Assembly: GCA_017467705.1 (NCBI GenBank)
Contig: JAFUSC010000162.1
Span: 1 to 46,455 of the forward strand
Reading direction: 5' to 3'
Length of the DNA: 46,455 bases
Source of the DNA: Prevotella sp.
GTDB taxonomy: Bacteria; Bacteroidota; Bacteroidia; Bacteroidales; Bacteroidaceae
Shown: positions 1 to 8,216 of the stretch, in pieces
Numbering within the stretch: the first letter of the stretch is position 1
How the letters are laid out: every line of letters starts with the position of its first letter
The notes under the pieces: model-generated
What the model was told of the DNA's origin: nothing
What the model saw: the letters and a program-made list of their open reading frames with translations, nothing else
Database searches by the model: none
Position numbers and translations under genes: made by a program

Positions 1-877
1 CGTCAGCCGTACCCTGAGGCACTTCGAAGTGTGCACCGTCCTTGTCCATAGTGGTCTTCATGGCCATCATGATGTGGTCGTACTTGTCAGTCTTCACGTA
101 TGTGCCCACGGGGAAGCGGAAAGGCTCACCGCCCATGGCAGCGCGAATCATCTCGACCGACAGATAAGCGGGGCTCTGGAACGAGCTGCGTCCGCGCAGT
201 TCGATAATCTTGGCGCCACCCTTCGTCACGTCAACCTTCATCTGCTCCCACTCCTCGGCGGGGAACTCAGCGGTGCCGATGATGTCAGTCAGCTTGCGGC
301 CCTTGATGGTCACGTGGCTGCCGAAGACGGCCATCTGCTCACCGTGTCCGCCGTAGGTGGCGCAACCCGTAATCTCGTTCTGCATCACGCCGAACTTCTT
401 AGCCAGAGCCGACTGCAGACGTGTGGTGTCCAGTCCGGCCAGCGTTGTCACCTGTCCGGGTTTCAGTCCGCTGTAGAGCAGCGTCACCAGACCCGTGAGG
501 TCAGCGGGGTTGAAGATGATGACCACGTGCTTCACGTCGGGGCAGAACTTCTTGATGTTCTGGCCCAGCTCCTCGGCAATCTTGCAGTTGCCGGCCAGCA
601 GGTCCTCGCGGGTCATGCCTGCCTTACGGGGAGCACCACCTGATGAAATGATGTACTTAGCGTCGCGGAAAGCTTCCTCAGCGTCGGTCGTTGCAACGAT
701 GTTCACATCGTCGAAACCGCTCTGGCGCATCTCTTCAGCTACGCCTTCAGGTGAAAACACGTCGTAAAGACAGATGTTGCTGGTCAGGCCCATCATCAGG
801 GCTGACTGTGCCATGTTCGAACCAATCATACCGGCAGCGCCGACAATGGTCAGTTTCTCGTTCGTTAAAAATGCCAT
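1..877 (-). CDS. mdh: malate dehydrogenase (C-terminus cut by window edge)
   Basis: NAD-dependent oxidation of malate to oxaloacetate in the cytoplasm. The ATG lies at 875-877 and about 292 residues are visible. An N-terminal Rossmann glycine motif (GAAGMIGSN) follows the short start MAFLTNEKLTIV. Further family signatures are GGAPRKAGMTREDLL, NPADLTG (substrate loop side), GLDTTR, and TYGGHGEQM with the probable catalytic His. Lactate/malate dehydrogenases run about 310-330 residues, so only the last 20-40 are missing. The assignment to malate rather than lactate rests on similarity to the Bacteroidales Mdh type; the substrate-loop residues were not tested further. A consensus -7 box lies about 50 bp upstream. 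Confidence 0.9.
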   Translation of the reverse strand, partial: MAFLTNEKLTIVGAAGMIGSNMAQSALMMGLTSNICLYDVFSPEGVAEEMRQSGFDDVNIVATTDAEEAFRDAKYIISSGGAPRKAGMTREDLLAGNCKIAEELGQNIKKFCPDVKHVVIIFNPADLTGLVTLLYSGLKPGQVTTLAGLDTTRLQSALAKKFGVMQNEITGCATYGGHGEQMAVFGSHVTIKGRKLTDIIGTAEFPAEEWEQMKVDVTKGGAKIIELRGRSSFQSPAYLSVEMIRAAMGGEPFRFPVGTYVKTDKYDHIMMAMKTTMDKDGAHFEVPQGTAD

Positions 878-927
878 AAACTTAATCTTATTATTATTGT
901 TTTACGTTTTTAATTTTTTTGTGCGTG

Positions 928-955
928 CAAAGTTACAAAATAATTATGAACCAAA
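928..955 (-). promoter_or_regulatory. mdh promoter
   Basis: Read on the minus strand, TAACTTTG (928-935) matches the Bacteroidetes -7 consensus TAnnTTTG, and a TTTG lies at 952-955. The 16-bp gap is a little shorter than the usual 19-20. It predicts an A/T-rich leader of roughly 40 nt before the mdh ATG. Confidence 0.55.
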
Positions 956-1018
956 GGTCGTGAACACCGTTAAAAATGAATAATAGTGAACACAATTATG
1001 AACGACCGTTTGTTTTCC

Positions 1019-1837
1019 TTACATTTCCATTCCCAGCTCTACGCCCTGTTCCTGCAACCAGCCGATGTAGCCCATGATGATGCCCATGCCCGTCTGCTGC
1101 GTGTTCTTCATCATCTGGGCCGAGGCCTGCACCATGTGCTGCCAGGCGTCAGTCTGGTGCACCTTCACGCCGAACTGCAAGTCGTCGGTGGTCATGATAC
1201 CGTAGCTTTGGTTCAAGTAGATGTTGCACATGTTCTTTTGCAGGTATTCCAGCATTTTCTTTGTATTTGCATCGTCAGTCATACCTTCCAATGAAGACAG
1301 CTGTTCGGCTATTGCACCCAGATTCATCAGGTCAAAGTACTGTGCAAACAGCTGCTGATACTCCTGCGGGCAACCGGCTGGAGGGTCTATGGGGTCAGGC
1401 TCCACACCGGCCAGCAGCGTCTCCATGACGTTCTCACCCAGTTTCCCCACTTCGTCGTTATGAGCGTTCACCTGCCTCTGGTGCTCCTGAAACAGCTGTC
1501 CCTCAGGCGAGCTCATGATGGCCGTCAGCTGCTTCACCTCATCAATGGTGACGAACTCCTGTGCAGCTGGCAGCAGCACATTACCCACCAGGTCATAGAC
1601 GAAGTGATGCTCCATGTAGTCCTTGGTCAGCTCTTCTGATGTCTTGCCGTTGTAGTCCTTGATGACTTCGTTGTTGACCACGTTCAGAATCTCGCCCATC
1701 TGTTCGTCCAGACCCGACAGGGCTGAAGGGCAGACTTTGATGTAATCAATCAGGGCGTACCGCAGGTCGTCCTGCGCAGCTGCCGACAAGGACACGGCCA
1801 GCATTGCCAATACGAATAGTTGTCTCATTGTTTTCAT
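1019..1837 (-). CDS. secreted DUF2059-like protein
   Basis: A 272-residue protein with a clear signal peptide (MKTMRQLFVLAMLAVSLSAAAQ, cleavage likely after AAAQ), so it acts in the periplasm or at the envelope. The mature part is helical. It contains EFVTIDEVKQLTAIMSSPEGQLFQEHQ, which resembles the 'helix then SPxGQ' pattern of DUF2059 proteins. Residues 145-165 form a Pro-rich break (VEPDPIDPPAGCPQEY) between two similar helical halves, suggesting an internal duplication. The function of the family is not established. It is monocistronic, with its own promoter. The Met four codons in (MRQLF) is an equally possible start. Confidence 0.6.
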   Translation of the reverse strand: MKTMRQLFVLAMLAVSLSAAAQDDLRYALIDYIKVCPSALSGLDEQMGEILNVVNNEVIKDYNGKTSEELTKDYMEHHFVYDLVGNVLLPAAQEFVTIDEVKQLTAIMSSPEGQLFQEHQRQVNAHNDEVGKLGENVMETLLAGVEPDPIDPPAGCPQEYQQLFAQYFDLMNLGAIAEQLSSLEGMTDDANTKKMLEYLQKNMCNIYLNQSYGIMTTDDLQFGVKVHQTDAWQHMVQASAQMMKNTQQTGMGIIMGYIGWLQEQGVELGMEM

Positions 1838-1881
1838 TGTTCGTTATGTTATAATGTTTTTGCTCTTCCTGTTCGCTGCCG

Positions 1882-1913
1882 CAAAAGTACAACAAATTCA
1901 TGTGACCTGCAAA
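1882..1913 (-). promoter_or_regulatory. promoter of the DUF2059-like gene
   Basis: Minus-strand -7 box TACTTTTG at 1882-1889 and -33 box TTTG at 1910-1913, separated by 20 bp: the textbook Bacteroidetes sigma-ABfr layout. The transcript would start near 1875, giving a leader of about 40 nt. Confidence 0.7.
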
Positions 1914-2001
1914 TTTTTCCACGAAAAACACGCGAAATTCTTTTCCCCGCGCTCATCAGTTCCGCGTTTCGCTGAAGGTTTCTGCCCGTTTGCTGAAATT
2001 T

Positions 2002-2033
2002 TTTGCGCCGTTGGCAACAAATGCCTACCTTTG
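2002..2033 (+). promoter_or_regulatory. orphan plus-strand promoter (candidate small RNA)
   Basis: -33 TTTG at 2002-2005 and -7 TACCTTTG at 2026-2033 are 20 bp apart, matching the Bacteroidetes consensus exactly. No ORF follows before the terminator at 2163-2198, so it probably drives a short non-coding transcript starting near 2040. Confidence 0.6.
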
Positions 2034-2039
2034 CATCAG

Positions 2040-2198
2040 AAAAAGAAAACCAGATTTTGTTTCATACAGTAATACGTTATATTTAGGTTAGTAGTTTTTT
2101 TGGTAATTGGATTCAGCGTTTTCATGATAACACGGTTCTTTTGTGTTATTCAAACGCAAAAGCAGAGGGCCCACCGCGACGGTGAGCCCTCTGTTTTT
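2040..2198 (+). ncRNA. candidate small RNA (about 160 nt)
   Basis: The interval runs from a consensus promoter to a strong intrinsic terminator and holds no start codon followed by a useful reading frame. It contains a 7-bp hairpin (ATAACAC / GTGTTAT, 2127-2149) and ends in the 13-bp terminator stem. It may be a free small RNA or an attenuated leader for the gamma-carbonic anhydrase gene at 2375, but that gene has its own -7 box. I do not recognise the family; a 6S-like identity was considered but no long central bubble was evident. Confidence 0.45.
2163..2198 (+). terminator. intrinsic terminator
   Basis: The arms at 2163-2175 (CAGAGGGCCCACC) and 2181-2193 (GGTGAGCCCTCTG) pair over 13 bp with one mismatch around a GCGAC loop. 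They are followed on the plus strand by TTTTT, and on the minus strand by a T-rich run, so the element could act in both directions. Confidence 0.75.
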
Positions 2199-2204
2199 GG
2201 TTCT

Positions 2205-2231
2205 CACGCAGAGGCGCTGAGACACGCAGAG
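2205..2231. repeat. CACGCAGAG direct repeat
   Basis: The 9-bp word CACGCAGAG occurs at 2205-2213 and 2223-2231 (18-bp period) between the terminator and the next promoter. It is short and low in information; similar cgcagag tandem words are common in intergenic DNA of several phyla. Confidence 0.4.
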
Positions 2232-2330
2232 TAACCTCTATACACAACCTTCAGGGCAGGAAAAAGCACAAATTATGATGGATTTATGCATTTTTTCCGT
2301 TCCGGATGCACGAAATGAAATAAAAAGAAG

Positions 2331-2338
2331 TAATTTTG
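2331..2338 (+). promoter_or_regulatory. -7 box for gamma-carbonic anhydrase gene
   Basis: TAATTTTG is a perfect TAnnTTTG, placed 36 bp before the ATG at 2375. No convincing TTTG is seen at the -33 distance. Confidence 0.5.
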
Positions 2339-2374
2339 CAAGGGAAGCATCTTACTTAATATATAAAAAAAACT

Positions 2375-2896
2375 ATGGCACTGATTAAGACAATTAAAGG
2401 ACTGACCCCGAAATGGGGCCGTGACTGTTACTTCAGCGAGAACGCCACCATTGTGGGCGAGGTTACGATGGGCGACGAGTGCTCTGTGTGGTTCAACGCC
2501 GTGGTGCGCGGCGACGTGGCGCCCATCACCATCGGCGACCGCACGAACATTCAGGACGGTTCGTGCGTACACGTGACGCACGACACGGGTCCCACCCACA
2601 TCGGCAGCGATGTCACCATCGGGCACAACGTCACGGTGCATGCCTGCACCATCCATGACGGCGCCCTCATCGGCATGGGTGCCACGCTGCTCGACGGCTG
2701 CGAAATCGGCGAAGGGGCCGTGGTGGCTGCCGGTGCACTGGTGCTGCAGAACACCAAGGTGGGGCCGCGCGAGATATGGGGTGGCGTGCCGGCCAAATAC
2801 ATCAAGCCCACCCGACCCGGACTCACCGATAATGCCAAGCATTACGTGGAGTACTCGAAGTGGTATCTGGAGGAGCAGAAAAACGCTGAGAAATAG
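2375..2896 (+). CDS. gamma-class carbonic anhydrase-like hexapeptide protein
   Basis: A 173-residue left-handed beta-helix protein of the gamma-carbonic anhydrase/YrdA/PaaY group, expected to be a cytoplasmic trimer with metal at subunit interfaces. The three likely zinc ligands are His66, His84 and His89 (VHV...IGHNVTVH). The conserved Arg45/Asp47 (VVRGD) and Gln60/Asp61 are also in place, with spacing close to the archaeal Cam enzyme. Hexapeptide repeats such as IGDRTN, IGSDVT, IGMGAT and IGEGAV span residues 25-135, and a C-terminal helix (NAKHYVEYSKWYLEEQ) follows. The acidic loop carrying Glu84 of Cam is absent, as in the YrdA branch, so carbonic anhydrase activity is likely but not certain. 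It is monocistronic. Confidence 0.85.
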   Translation: MALIKTIKGLTPKWGRDCYFSENATIVGEVTMGDECSVWFNAVVRGDVAPITIGDRTNIQDGSCVHVTHDTGPTHIGSDVTIGHNVTVHACTIHDGALIGMGATLLDGCEIGEGAVVAAGALVLQNTKVGPREIWGGVPAKYIKPTRPGLTDNAKHYVEYSKWYLEEQKNAEK

Positions 2897-2905
2897 CCCT
2901 GTTTT

Positions 2906-3015
2906 GTAAACTGGCGATTCCCAACGCGAGAACTGCCGATTTACAAATCGAGAACTGCCGATTCCCAAATTGGAAATCGGCAGTTCTCGATTCGGGAGAC
3001 GGCGGTTTACAAAAC
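2906..3015. repeat. 22-bp periodic repeat array, locus 1 (5 units)
   Basis: Five consecutive 22-bp units fill the gap between two convergent genes. Each starts with a trinucleotide GTA, GAG, GAG, GGA or GGG, continues with an 11-nt core related to AACTGCCGATT or its complement, and ends with CCC, TAC, CTC or similar plus a 5-nt spacer. Units 3 and 4 are inverted copies: GAGAACTGCCGATT (2951-2964) pairs perfectly with AATCGGCAGTTCTC (2976-2989), giving a strong hairpin that may also terminate both convergent transcripts. The period is exact across all units. Confidence 0.8.
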
Positions 3016-3038
3016 CACCCCCTCAGAAGCCCTTAAAA

Positions 3039-6000
3039 TCAATCGTCGGGAATGTCCTCGCGGGCAATGGTGACCAGTGCCTCATCGCTGATGTCAGCAG
3101 CATTGGCCAGACGGGTGTTCTGACGGTAGATGACCTCATTGTAGAGCAGCGCCATCTCGGAACGTCCGCCCTCGACGTGACTGCCGAAGTAGGAGGTGAG
3201 TGCCTCATGTGCATCGTCAGCCAGCCGCATGCCGTGACGTGACAGATGGTCAATGAACAGACGCGACAGTTCGTCGGGGGTATAGTCGTCGAACACGAAG
3301 CGGTCGTTGACAAACTCCGACAGGCGCGGCATGCGCTCCTCCACCTGTTTCCACTCTGCGGGCGTGGCTTCAATGACGTAGATGGTCTTGCCATGCTGTG
3401 CCATGATCTCGTCGATGATGCGACGCTCCTGTTCGGGCGTGGCCTGTGCCAGCAGCTGGGCGGCGCTCAGCGTCTGTACCTTGTCAGCTGACTCTATGAG
3501 GTCAATGTCACTCAGCACGTTGGCCATCATTTCCTTAAACTCCTTCTGGCCCGTCTCGGGATGTCCGATGAAGGCGAAGCACATGCTGAGATTGACAAAC
3601 GGCGTGTTGGTCAGTTCGGCACGGCGACGGTTGAGCTTCACCTGATTAAGCAGGTTCTCCATCTTCTTCTTCGCATTGACGGCACCGACGAGCTTGTTGA
3701 ACGGCTGCATGAGCGCGTTGGTGGGCGTGGCAGCGCCGGCCTTCTGGCCTGTGATGTCCTGCAACGTGAGCACCTTCAGCTCCTCAGCCGTACACTGGCC
3801 CTTGTTGAGCTTGTCGGCCAGACGTGCGCCCTGACGCTCCTTGGCCTGCTTGAAGATGTTGACCACGGCACCGGCATTGCCAAACGACTGCGGGTTGCGC
3901 TGCTCGTAGACGGTGCGGAAGTAAGCCGAAAGTCCGGCCTCACCCGTCTCGTCGAGCTTCATGTCATTTTTCTTCAGCAGGTTGCGGAATATCTGTTCGA
4001 GCTCAGCGGGCTGATAGTCGTCGAACTGCACCATGCGGAAGCGGCGCTCCAGTCCGCTGTTGGTCTTGAGGAACTGCGTCATCTCCTTCGTGTAGCCAGC
4101 CAGCACGCAGACGAACTTACCCGCATCGGCGGTGAGTCGCTGCAACAGGGTGTTGATGGCTTCCTGTCCGAAGCCGCCGCCACCGTCGGCACTCTTGTCG
4201 AGAGAGTAAGCCTCATCGATGAACAGCAGGCCGCCCATAGCAGAGTCGATGACGTTTGAGGTCTTGATGGCGGTCTGTCCGGTGTAGCCTGCCACGAGGT
4301 CCTTCTCCGTCACTTCGACGAGATGGCCGCGGCTGAGCACGCCGAACGACGTCAGGATGTCGGCCACGAGACGGGCCACGGTGGTCTTACCCGTACCCGG
4401 GTTACCCATGAAGATGTAGTGCGGTGCCTCGCGGTGGGGCGTCTCGCCCGTCAACTTGGCACGTTCCTCGTCAGCACGGAACGACTCCACCATCTGGCGC
4501 AGCTGCGTCTTGATGTTGTCGAGTCCCACCAGCTCGTCGAGGGCAGCGAGTGCCTCATCAGGAGAGAGCACCTTACGCTCCTCGAAGGGAATATCCTCAG
4601 GCCGGATGGTCTGATAGACCTCAGCGGTGCGCTGCTCCTTCGGCAGCTCACGGATGCGGAGCGACAGACGGGCCTTGACTGCTTCGAGCAGCTTAGCCAT
4701 TTCACCGGCATTACCCCAGTTCTTGTCTTTCGTCGAAAGCATCTCATTGATCTTGCGGTAGAGCACGGGCTGAAGGTCATCAGCCAGCGTGTAGCCCTGC
4801 TTGCGGGCCATCTGGCGGAATATCTGCATAAGTTCTTCTGCCGTGTAGTCGGCAATATGTATGCGGTGGGTGATGCGGCGGGCGATACCCTCGTTGACGC
4901 GGATGAAGTTGTCCATCGGTGCGGGATAGCCTGCCAGGATGACGGCAAACTTACCGGCATCATCCTCCATGCGCTTCATAAGTACCTCGACAGCCTTCGT
5001 AGCTTCCTGGTCCTTCGTGCCGGCATCGTTGACGGGGGCGAAGGAATAAGCCTCATCGATAAAGAGTATCTTACCCATAGCGAGGTCGCAGGCCTTACCC
5101 ATCTCCTCGCCAGAACTGTTCTGGTATTTGCCCACGATGTCCTTGCGCTCACGCTCAATGACATCGGGCGCTGCCAACAGTTTCATGGCGTAAAGTATCT
5201 CACCGAGCTTGCGGGCCACGGTGGTCTTACCCGTACCCGGATTACCGGTCAGGATGATGTTGAGCTTCATGGTCTGCTGCGTTTCCAGTCCCAGCTCCAG
5301 ACGCTCGTCCATGTCTGCCTTCTGCGAGGCAATCTCACGCACGAAGTCCTTGACGGCCTGCATGCCTACGAAATCGCGGTCGAGGCTGGCGACTATCTCG
5401 TCAACGTTGAGTTCCTTCAGTGCTTCCTCACCCTCAATGTCGGCACGCGAGAAGAGATGGTCTTCAGGCTTGCCCTCCATCGACAGACGTTCACGGTGAC
5501 GCTCCAGTGCCTTGTCGTAGGCGGCCATCACCTCACGGGCATTACCGAAGTTCTTGGTGCGGCGCTTATACATCTTCTCAAAGAAACGGCCCAGCTTCTC
5601 GTCAGCATCAGCATCAGGAGCATAGCCTTCCTTCTTCATCTTGCCACGGAAAATCTGCGTGAGCTGTTCGGGCTCATAGTCGCGGAACTCGATGCGCTTG
5701 TTGAAGCGTGACGTGATGCCTGAGTTGGAATCGAAGAAGTCAAGCATCTCTTTCGTGTAACCGGCAATGATGCAGATAAACTCACCACGGCGTTCCTCGA
5801 CGGGTTTCAGCAGGGCGTTGATGGCCTCGCGTCCAAAGTCGTTGGCACCGTCGCCCGTTGCCAGCGTGTAAGCCTCGTCGATAAACAGCACACCACCCAT
5901 GGCGGACTCCACCACCTGGCGGGTCTTGGGAGCCGTGCCACCGACATACTTGGCCACCAGGTCCTCGCGGGTCACCTCAATGAGCTGTCCGCCGGGCAGG

Positions 6001-7169
6001 ATGCCCAGTGCATAGAACATATCGGCAATGAGGCGCGCCATCGTGGTCTTACCCGTACCGGGATTGCCGAGGAAGACGAACTGGTCGCGGAACGGCGGCA
6101 GCGCGTTCGGGTCGTTGTGCTCTGCACGGTACTGCTTGATGTTCTCGACAATGCTGTGCATCTCGCGCTTCACGTCGTCAATGCCGACAAAGGCATCAAG
6201 ACGGGCCAATATCTCGTCGGGCGTCTGCTCCACATAGATGTCGCCGGAAATGTCGTCAGGCTGAACCTCTTGGCTGTGTCTGTGCTCCAGACAGAGTTTG
6301 TAAATGGCATCGGCCTTTTCTGTAGCCTCGTATGCATTACGGAAAGTCACCTTACGATTCTTGATAACATTGCGGAAGTAGCCTTTCAGTTTCTTGTCGG
6401 CATCGGGTGAGAGCTCCAGCCCATACTTCTGCAGTTCAATGCGGCAGATGTCATGCAGCTCAGCGGCACCGCAGTCATGCAGTTCCAGCTGCAAGGCAAA
6501 GCGGCTGCGGCCGTTCTTTTTTTTCTGGAAGTAATACTCCACGATGCTCTTGTCACCGGCAAAGACGACAACGGGATAGGTCGTCCAGTTAGCCGACAGG
6601 TCGCGCTCCCAGTCCTCCATCATGCTGAGCAGCCGGTCAATGGGCGTCAGGTGCTCGGTGTCACTCATCAGCAGGTGCACATTGTCAATGAGCAACAGCT
6701 GACCCTGCATGTCAGCAATGGTGCGTTCGTTGACCGTGTTGATCCACTGGTTATACTCTGACGCATCCACTTTCTTGATGCGCGGGTTGGTCAGCACACC
6801 GTTACGCAGGAACTGCTGGTGGATGACGTTAATCAGGAACGACTTTCCCGTGCCGGAGTTACCCAGCACCAGCATGTCCATCTCTGGCCGCTGGGCCAGA
6901 CGTCCCTCACGCTTACACGAGTTGTAGAACCCGATGAGGCGTTCCACCTGCTTCAGCACGCCGTCCTTTCCAACGGGAGTTACCTGTATGGCGGGTGCAG
7001 CAGGCGCTGCTGGTCTGGCTGGGGCTGCCGGTGCAGCAGGAGCGGCAACAGGGGCAACTGGCGCAGCAGGTGCCGGTGTCACTGACGACGCAGGCTGACG
7101 GGTGCCGCAAACGGTACAGAACTTCGCCGAGTCCTGTAATTCCTTATGACAATTGATACAATATTTCAT
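3039..7169 (-). CDS. zinc-ribbon protein with five AAA+ modules (CbbX/EccA-like)
   Basis: A 1376-residue protein. Residues 4-21 form a zinc ribbon (CINC...CTVC), followed by an Ala/Pro-rich linker (28-60). AAA module 1 has Walker A GNSGTGKS (103-110) and Walker B-like LLLIDNVH (158-165). Modules 2, 3 and 4 are CbbX/SpoVK-type with GNPGTGKTT at 368, 642 and 922 and LFIDEAY near 428, 702 and 982. Module 5 is degenerate: GHPETGQKE (1202) lacks the Walker lysine and VIEAT (1265) replaces IDEA, so it is probably structural. Several intact modules in one chain suggest a ring built in cis or a scaffold remodelling partner proteins. CbbX activates Rubisco and EccA serves type VII secretion; neither partner is here. 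It is the last gene of a seven-gene operon that also encodes a membrane-anchored CbbX-type ATPase. Function unknown. Confidence 0.85.
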   Translation of the reverse strand: MKYCINCHKELQDSAKFCTVCGTRQPASSVTPAPAAPVAPVAAPAAPAAPARPAAPAAPAIQVTPVGKDGVLKQVERLIGFYNSCKREGRLAQRPEMDMLVLGNSGTGKSFLINVIHQQFLRNGVLTNPRIKKVDASEYNQWINTVNERTIADMQGQLLLIDNVHLLMSDTEHLTPIDRLLSMMEDWERDLSANWTTYPVVVFAGDKSIVEYYFQKKKNGRSRFALQLELHDCGAAELHDICRIELQKYGLELSPDADKKLKGYFRNVIKNRKVTFRNAYEATEKADAIYKLCLEHRHSQEVQPDDISGDIYVEQTPDEILARLDAFVGIDDVKREMHSIVENIKQYRAEHNDPNALPPFRDQFVFLGNPGTGKTTMARLIADMFYALGILPGGQLIEVTREDLVAKYVGGTAPKTRQVVESAMGGVLFIDEAYTLATGDGANDFGREAINALLKPVEERRGEFICIIAGYTKEMLDFFDSNSGITSRFNKRIEFRDYEPEQLTQIFRGKMKKEGYAPDADADEKLGRFFEKMYKRRTKNFGNAREVMAAYDKALERHRERLSMEGKPEDHLFSRADIEGEEALKELNVDEIVASLDRDFVGMQAVKDFVREIASQKADMDERLELGLETQQTMKLNIILTGNPGTGKTTVARKLGEILYAMKLLAAPDVIERERKDIVGKYQNSSGEEMGKACDLAMGKILFIDEAYSFAPVNDAGTKDQEATKAVEVLMKRMEDDAGKFAVILAGYPAPMDNFIRVNEGIARRITHRIHIADYTAEELMQIFRQMARKQGYTLADDLQPVLYRKINEMLSTKDKNWGNAGEMAKLLEAVKARLSLRIRELPKEQRTAEVYQTIRPEDIPFEERKVLSPDEALAALDELVGLDNIKTQLRQMVESFRADEERAKLTGETPHREAPHYIFMGNPGTGKTTVARLVADILTSFGVLSRGHLVEVTEKDLVAGYTGQTAIKTSNVIDSAMGGLLFIDEAYSLDKSADGGGGFGQEAINTLLQRLTADAGKFVCVLAGYTKEMTQFLKTNSGLERRFRMVQFDDYQPAELEQIFRNLLKKNDMKLDETGEAGLSAYFRTVYEQRNPQSFGNAGAVVNIFKQAKERQGARLADKLNKGQCTAEELKVLTLQDITGQKAGAATPTNALMQPFNKLVGAVNAKKKMENLLNQVKLNRRRAELTNTPFVNLSMCFAFIGHPETGQKEFKEMMANVLSDIDLIESADKVQTLSAAQLLAQATPEQERRIIDEIMAQHGKTIYVIEATPAEWKQVEERMPRLSEFVNDRFVFDDYTPDELSRLFIDHLSRHGMRLADDAHEALTSYFGSHVEGGRSEMALLYNEVIYRQNTRLANAADISDEALVTIAREDIPDD

Positions 7170-7228
7170 AATAGGTCAAGTTTTAGTTATTATTTGTTCT
7201 TACTGCTGTCAATGTATTGCTGTCAGGC

Positions 7229-8197
7229 TTATTCGGGATAGTTATAATAGCCATCAATGTCGTGCTTCACCAGACGACCGGCATCGCCAAGGGTCAGAAA
7301 ACCGAACGAGCTGCTCTCGGGTGCATATTCGAAATAGAATATCTCCAGTCCGTCAGGACCGTCGAACACCACATCGGGTTGTACGCCGAAGTACTCGCCA
7401 CCGTCGTCGACGTGCCACATGGATATATCATCAACTTGGTCGGCAATGTCGGTGAACGACCACACTTTGTCGCCACTGAAGACCACCTCAACAGCGGTGC
7501 ACTTTCCGCCCTGCGGCTTAAACTGGATGTGCCCGGCTCCGTAGTCTTCACCTATCAGACACGTCAGACGCGAGCGGTCAGCCTTGCCGCCATACTTCTT
7601 CTCCATCTGCTTGATGACTTGCTCCGGCAACGAGCGGCGATTGTCTGCATCAGCAGGGATGATGTTCAGCTCCAGCGGTTTGCGCACTGACAGATAGTCG
7701 TCGGAAAAGAGCCAATAAAGTGACGGCCACCCCTCCGCGAGCTTATCGAAACGGGCTGCTTCAACAAGCTCGTAGACTTGTCCACGCATGGGATGCTGGG
7801 CATTGCGCAGCATGCCTATATCAGCGCCTTCGTCGCTTATCTCACGTTTGTAACGCACATCGAAGAGCTCACCCTTGGCCCACACCTTGGTGTAGGCACG
7901 TGGTGACTGCTTGATGGCCTGCTGCAACGTGTAGCTGACAACCGTAGCAGGCTCGGCATCACCGTCAAGCGACTTCACGTCCGACCAGTAAACCACCTGT
8001 GTATGCGTCTTGTCGCTGTAATAGAACGGCACTGGCGGATAAGCAGCCATGATGCCCGTCACCTTTTTCATGTTCTGGGAGGCGGGACCGGAATAATCAG
8101 GCAGCCCGATGGATGCCGTCTCCTGCGCGGTGGCAGTAATGCTGATGGACGCCAGCAGCGTCACTGACAGAATGAAATCACGTGTCTTCATATTCAT
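7229..8197 (-). CDS. secreted protein of unknown function (AAA+ operon)
   Basis: About 322 residues starting at MNMKTRDFILSVTLLASISITATAQ, a standard signal peptide ending in TAQ. An upstream Met (8251) would add 18 residues inside the preceding gene and is less likely. The mature protein shows no motif I can name. Its C-terminal third (VWSFTDIADQVDDISMWHVDDGGEYFGVQPDVVFDGPDGLEIFYFEYAPESSSFGFL) is rich in aromatic and acidic residues and has the look of a beta-rich extracytoplasmic domain. It sits between the two AAA+ genes, 20 bp after the upstream stop and 59 bp before the next start, so it is very likely co-transcribed and part of the same system. Confidence 0.65.
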   Translation of the reverse strand: MNMKTRDFILSVTLLASISITATAQETASIGLPDYSGPASQNMKKVTGIMAAYPPVPFYYSDKTHTQVVYWSDVKSLDGDAEPATVVSYTLQQAIKQSPRAYTKVWAKGELFDVRYKREISDEGADIGMLRNAQHPMRGQVYELVEAARFDKLAEGWPSLYWLFSDDYLSVRKPLELNIIPADADNRRSLPEQVIKQMEKKYGGKADRSRLTCLIGEDYGAGHIQFKPQGGKCTAVEVVFSGDKVWSFTDIADQVDDISMWHVDDGGEYFGVQPDVVFDGPDGLEIFYFEYAPESSSFGFLTLGDAGRLVKHDIDGYYNYPE

Positions 8198-8216
8198 TGT
8201 TATTTGGTTGCTATTC

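Noticed and set aside
2375..2896. Acetyltransferase call for the hexapeptide protein
   Set aside because: The three His ligands and the Arg/Asp/Gln/Asp set fit gamma-carbonic anhydrase; no acetyl-CoA motif is seen.
4323..5711. Long plus-strand ORF (462 codons) opposite the five-AAA gene
   Set aside because: Antisense shadow caused by GC-rich codon bias; no family motifs, low-complexity His/Leu/Arg composition, and the minus-strand protein has clear AAA+ motifs.
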